Assembly (NCBI GenBank): GCA_025267735.1
Contig: CM046308.1
Span: forward strand, 39,483,267-39,547,266
DNA from: Mactra quadrangularis
Lineage: Eukaryota; Mollusca; Bivalvia; Venerida; Mactridae
Direction of reading: 5' to 3'
Length of the DNA: 64,000 bases
Made by a program: the position numbers and the translations under genes. The stretch's first letter is position 1. The number at the start of each line of letters is the position of its first letter. The notes under the pieces are model-generated. The model was not told the origin of the DNA. It saw only the letters and a list, made by a program, of their open reading frames with translations, and did no database searches. Positions 60,763-64,000 of the stretch are shown piece by piece.

Positions 60763-61224
60763 ATAGGCGGCTCCAGGGGGGGGGGAACCGGCGTACATCC
60801 CCCAAAATTGACCAAGTTTTTTTTCTATCATTAGATATGATATTTATATATATAAATGTCAAAGATTTTTCGCACGATCCACATGCAATAAGTTACGAGA
60901 CTGGGAGTACAGTAATACAATGGCATTACATACACAATAAAAACAATTCCTTTTCATTTTTGTAAGATTTTTACATGATCTAATGGCTGTTAGAAAACTA
61001 TATGATATATCTAGGTGCTTTTTATTGTATACTCTTTGAAAGAATAGTAAAGGTTCTGGAAATGTGCCTGAACCTTCAAGAATAACCAAAACTCAGGAGC
61101 TTCCGGGGGCCGCCGGTCCCCTGACCCCTGGGCTTTGCCCTGGATCTCCAGTCTGCTTGTTCATTTTATGCCCCTACTAGAATTGCCCCCCACCCCTAAA
61201 CTGGTGATAATGGATCCGCCAATG
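60763..61224. repeat. possible larger relative of family E
   Basis: Begins CATAGGCGGCTCCAGGGGGG and ends GATAATGGATCCGCCAATGC, inverted GGCGG(A/C)TCC ends with G- or C-rich sequence just inside (GGGGGCCGCCGGTCCCCTGA; GCCCCCCACCCC). The interior of about 400 bp differs from family E. Confidence 0.55.
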
Positions 61225-61439
61225 CGTGTTGTATGTATTACAGTATATTTCTAAATATGGAATTTACAATAAAGAACATGTGGGCGTCGTGTTTACTAAA
61301 AATTGGCCAAAACGCGGAAGTTGTTAAAATCTTTAAAGAATGTTAAAACTGTCAGAAATTTTAAATTTGCACCTAAAATGTTCTCGAGATAGCGTACGCA
61401 ATGTCCCGGGACATATACTAGCACAATAGAAGTTTGTTG

Positions 61440-62075
61440 TGACGTCATTTACTACGCAACACAAAGACAGATAAAAGAACGTATATCAGAAATACTATTG
61501 TTAGATTAGTAGCATTTTAATTAACATAGTCAATTTTACATTCATCAATTAATTTGAACAAATCGAGTGGTAATAATTTTAAAAATTATCATTATACTTC
61601 GATGGAATTTGTGACGTCATTACTTTTAATCACTTCTTTCGAGAGACTTTGTGATAGGCTTAGTGATGTCATAATTTTCAATCACTTCAATTTAAAAAAT
61701 ATAATTTGTGAGGTCATGGCTTGCAATCACTTTTCTTCGATAGACTTTGTGACGTCATGACTTTCAAATGTAGCTCATTAAGTGTATTGCTTATCAATGA
61801 CCCCTTTTTATGATATCTGTGTAGATATCGATACATTGTCGATATAAGCAAGGCTAATGTAACAAAATATTAAAGTCCTATATAAACAAAAGTGCATTAG
61901 TAGTGACGTCATTTTGTTCATGACGTCACATGTTTTATATTTTGTTTTAGTGTGACATCATTTGCTTATCTAATTCGCTCATAGTTCCATCTGAATTAGA
62001 TCTCGAGGGTTTCATGTAGAATTGATTTGTCCACATACATACAAATAATGCATTTATTGGAACCCAATGACGTCA
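61440..62075. promoter_or_regulatory. cluster of TGACGTCA sites
   Basis: The palindrome TGACGTCA occurs at 61440, 61612, 61750, 61904, 61921 and 62068. Near variants are TGATGTCA at 61664, TGAGGTCA at 61709 and TGACATCA at 61953. It is the consensus cAMP response element for CREB/ATF factors. Part (61600-61770) reads as a loose 45-50-bp tandem repeat (TTTGTGACGTCAT...AATCACTT), so the cluster may have arisen by duplication. Function is inference. Confidence 0.5.
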
Positions 62076-62582
62076 TATTAATATGAATTTCCATGTATCA
62101 ATAATTCAATTTATTTCATTCAGTTTGGGCTCTGATTTCCACCATTTGATTAAAAATCTAATCAAAACTCTATTTTATTGCTGAATAAAGTATCAATTTG
62201 AAGTTTATTTACGTTAATATAATTAAATATCTAATTATTTCATGCTTAATTAAAAATATTCAATTTATTACTCAATGCATACTAGGCATTTTCTCAAACT
62301 GATTTGTATAGGGAAAAAACTCGTTTGTACATTTCACAAACACGTAAATAGTTTCAGGAACAAAACACTTATTTATCAACAATACAGTAAAGCAATTATT
62401 TGTAAATTTTTTGAAGTGGAGTTCCATAAAAGTCGAAATAAAATGTGTATTAACTTTGTACTTAAAAGGTAATGCAATAATAATTGAATGACTGTGTTAG
62501 AATAAGCCTCTATTGTCCTGAACTGAAAAAATATTACCATAAATGAAATAATGTGTGAAGCCTAGATGTAATAAAAAATATA

Positions 62583-63301
62583 CACTGCCCTCCAAAAGTT
62601 CCTTCACACATTCACAATTTACACTGTACTAAATGAAGTTTCAGAAAGTTGAGAAAGCAGTTCATAGTTAAATGAGCTCAAATTTGCTTTTTTTAAATCA
62701 GAACATTTAAATGGATATACGAGCAAAATCTTTAAAAAAATGTCTCAAACTTGATACTGGTTCATTGTGATACATGGAACATAGTTTGGAAGGCTGATAG
62801 ATAACTTGTGCTATTCAAAAAATGAAATGTTCCAATAGAAATTGTGTTTCCATCGCATGAAAATGAAAAAAAATAGAGGATTTTTGTGGGTTTTTTTGTG
62901 TAAGATCGATTTTTATTTCACGAGTGAGCTAAGGATGCAATATATTCACGAGTGGCATAGCCACGAGTGAAAATATAATATCATTAGCTCACGAGTGAAA
63001 TAAATAGATCTTACACTGAAATAAACAAATTTTCTGTTTATTGTATTCTTCAATCTGGCTTTTATAAGTTTAAGTATGATATGTCATCAGAACGGCGCAT
63101 CCAAACAGTGAAAAATGACAAAATAATTTCAATTGTTTCAAAACAGTGGAATATCGATTTTTATTTCGCCGATAGATCCCAGTATTCGACAGGGAAGCAT
63201 ATATTAATTAATGATATAATTTGTCTTAATGCTTAAACATGGAATTTGTTGCTATGCTATTGGTTGTAGATCTACTGTGAAGAAACTTTTGGAGGGCAGT
63301 G
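62583..63301. mobile_element. non-autonomous Tc1/mariner-type element
   Basis: 719 bp with inverted ends CACTGCCCTCCAAAAGTTCC then TTCACA, and TGTGAAGAAACTTTTGGAGG then GCAGTG, each flanked by TA (TATACACTG...CAGTGTATA). There is no transposase frame. The arms match over about 26 bp with one mismatch. A second palindromic element is nested at 62898-63016. Confidence 0.93.
62898..63016. mobile_element. 119-bp palindromic element nested in the Tc1-type element
   Basis: GTGTAAGATCGATTTTTATT then TCACGAGTGAGCTAA faces TTAGCTCACGAGTGAAATAA then ATAGATCTTACAC. An inner pair, ATTCACGAGTGGC and GCCACGAGTGAAAAT, makes it palindromic to the centre. Part of it plus the downstream CTGAAATAAACAAATTTTCT recurs at 59688-59730. 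Confidence 0.88.
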
Positions 63302-64000
63302 TATACAATTCACGGAGACTTGATTAAATATTTCTTTGTTATGAAGCGATATAACAATAAATCTGTTTAACGCAATTGTATTATTTTAATTGCTAGTCAT
63401 GAAAACCTAATGAATATTAATGAATAATTAAACGGGAGTCGTCAAAGCGTTTTACGACTTAGAATACGAGCGTTTAAACCTTAATACAAAACATATATGA
63501 TTTTTTCAAACAAATGTTTAAGGGGAAAAAATTATAATCAAATTTTGAAATTGTTTATTGTGTTTCAAATTGGCCACAAAAATGACAAATAAATCAGCGT
63601 ATTATGATATTTCATATTTTCGTAGCAAATGGTATATTAAAATTGAATTAAATTTTTAACTACTATCTATAAAAGGACACTTCACAAAGAGAAGCAATTC
63701 GAAATAAATAACATTTCAATATACATTTTAAATTTATATTATAACTTTGTAATGCATAAATTATAAAATCTTATTTCCCAAACTAACCACACCTGGGGTG
63801 CTGTATCATATTTTATATATTATATTTATAATATATAATAATTATTAAATGCATTCGGTGTACAGTTCCATCCAAAAGAGCAAGGGCATGGACCTGTTTT
63901 AATGAAAAACTGATACACAGGCCATTAGGCCATGCTATATCGGAATTTTGTTAAGCGTCCGCGTGCGCGTTGGTTTTAGAGTCCTCAATCCAAAAAAAAA

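Larger units (their letters stand above)
22047..64000 (-). other. dac: 5' intron of dac, at least 41.9 kb (inferred)
   Basis: No exon with Dachbox-N motifs (VEGVDLICLPQAF-like, RILRGLGAIQPGVNRCKL-like) was recognised on the minus strand up to the window edge. No other gene was recognised on either strand, so the stretch is read as one long intron. Very long first introns rich in enhancers are known for DACH genes. It contains the repeats listed separately. Stretches with no recognised feature include 22050-23400, 28300-32250, 32420-34090, 39000-40520, 47410-50820, 51350-53190, 59740-60760 and 63310-64000. A very small exon could have been missed. Confidence 0.6.

Noticed and set aside
22047..64000. 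Search for the Dachbox-N exon of dac on the minus strand
   Set aside because: No stretch reading like ICLPQAF, VCNVEQVRILRGLGA or DFETLYNDC was found by eye; the GC-richer stretches at 37.3, 41.5 and 50.8 kb proved to be repeats or unassigned.

Overview
The window is AT-rich, intron- and repeat-dominated nuclear DNA of an animal, most likely a bivalve mollusc. The bivalve reading is inference. It rests on the repeat content (tRNA-derived SINEs, many short inverted-repeat elements, and a 145-bp-period repeat carrying TGACCTT half-sites) and on the one gene present.

That gene is the 3' portion of a dachshund homologue (dac/DACH1 family), read on the minus strand from about 22 kb down to 0.4 kb. 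Eight coding exons can be placed by eye: 21925-22046, 13563-13755, 11736-11824, 10634-10774, 3733-3927, 3168-3251, 1484-1642 and 445-548 (stop at 445-447). Splice sites and phases agree at every junction. Together they encode about 361 residues: the RPGRPPKR linker after the DNA-binding Dachbox-N, a Pro/His-rich middle, an acidic Asp/Ser stretch, and the C-terminal Dachbox-C coiled coil (SSIETLLLNIQGLLKVA...RLKKERR), which aligns without gaps to vertebrate DACH over its core. The Dachbox-N exon was not found and is inferred to lie beyond 64 kb, so 22047-64000 is read as more than 41.9 kb of one 5' intron.

Region by region: 0-4 kb holds the four terminal coding exons, a fold-back element and a minisatellite. 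4-13.8 kb holds the middle exons, a second fold-back element, abutting MITEs, and two repeat-poor blocks (about 6.3-7.0 kb and 8.4-9.5 kb) that could be regulatory. 13.8-22 kb is a repeat-rich intron ending in two SINEs next to a splice donor. 22-64 kb is intronic: SINEs of several families, MITEs, minisatellites, a CACGTG cluster (53.2-53.4 kb), a TGACGTCA cluster (61.4-62.1 kb) and a Tc1-type non-autonomous element with a nested palindrome (62.6-63.3 kb).

No other protein-coding gene, functional tRNA, rRNA or CRISPR array can be supported. Most other open reading frames are short chance frames or lie across repeats. No new multi-gene system is visible. The main points for follow-up are the reconstructed dac exons and their C-terminal divergence, repeats sitting against dac splice sites, two SINE families with one shared tail, and the two clustered transcription-factor motifs in the long intron.
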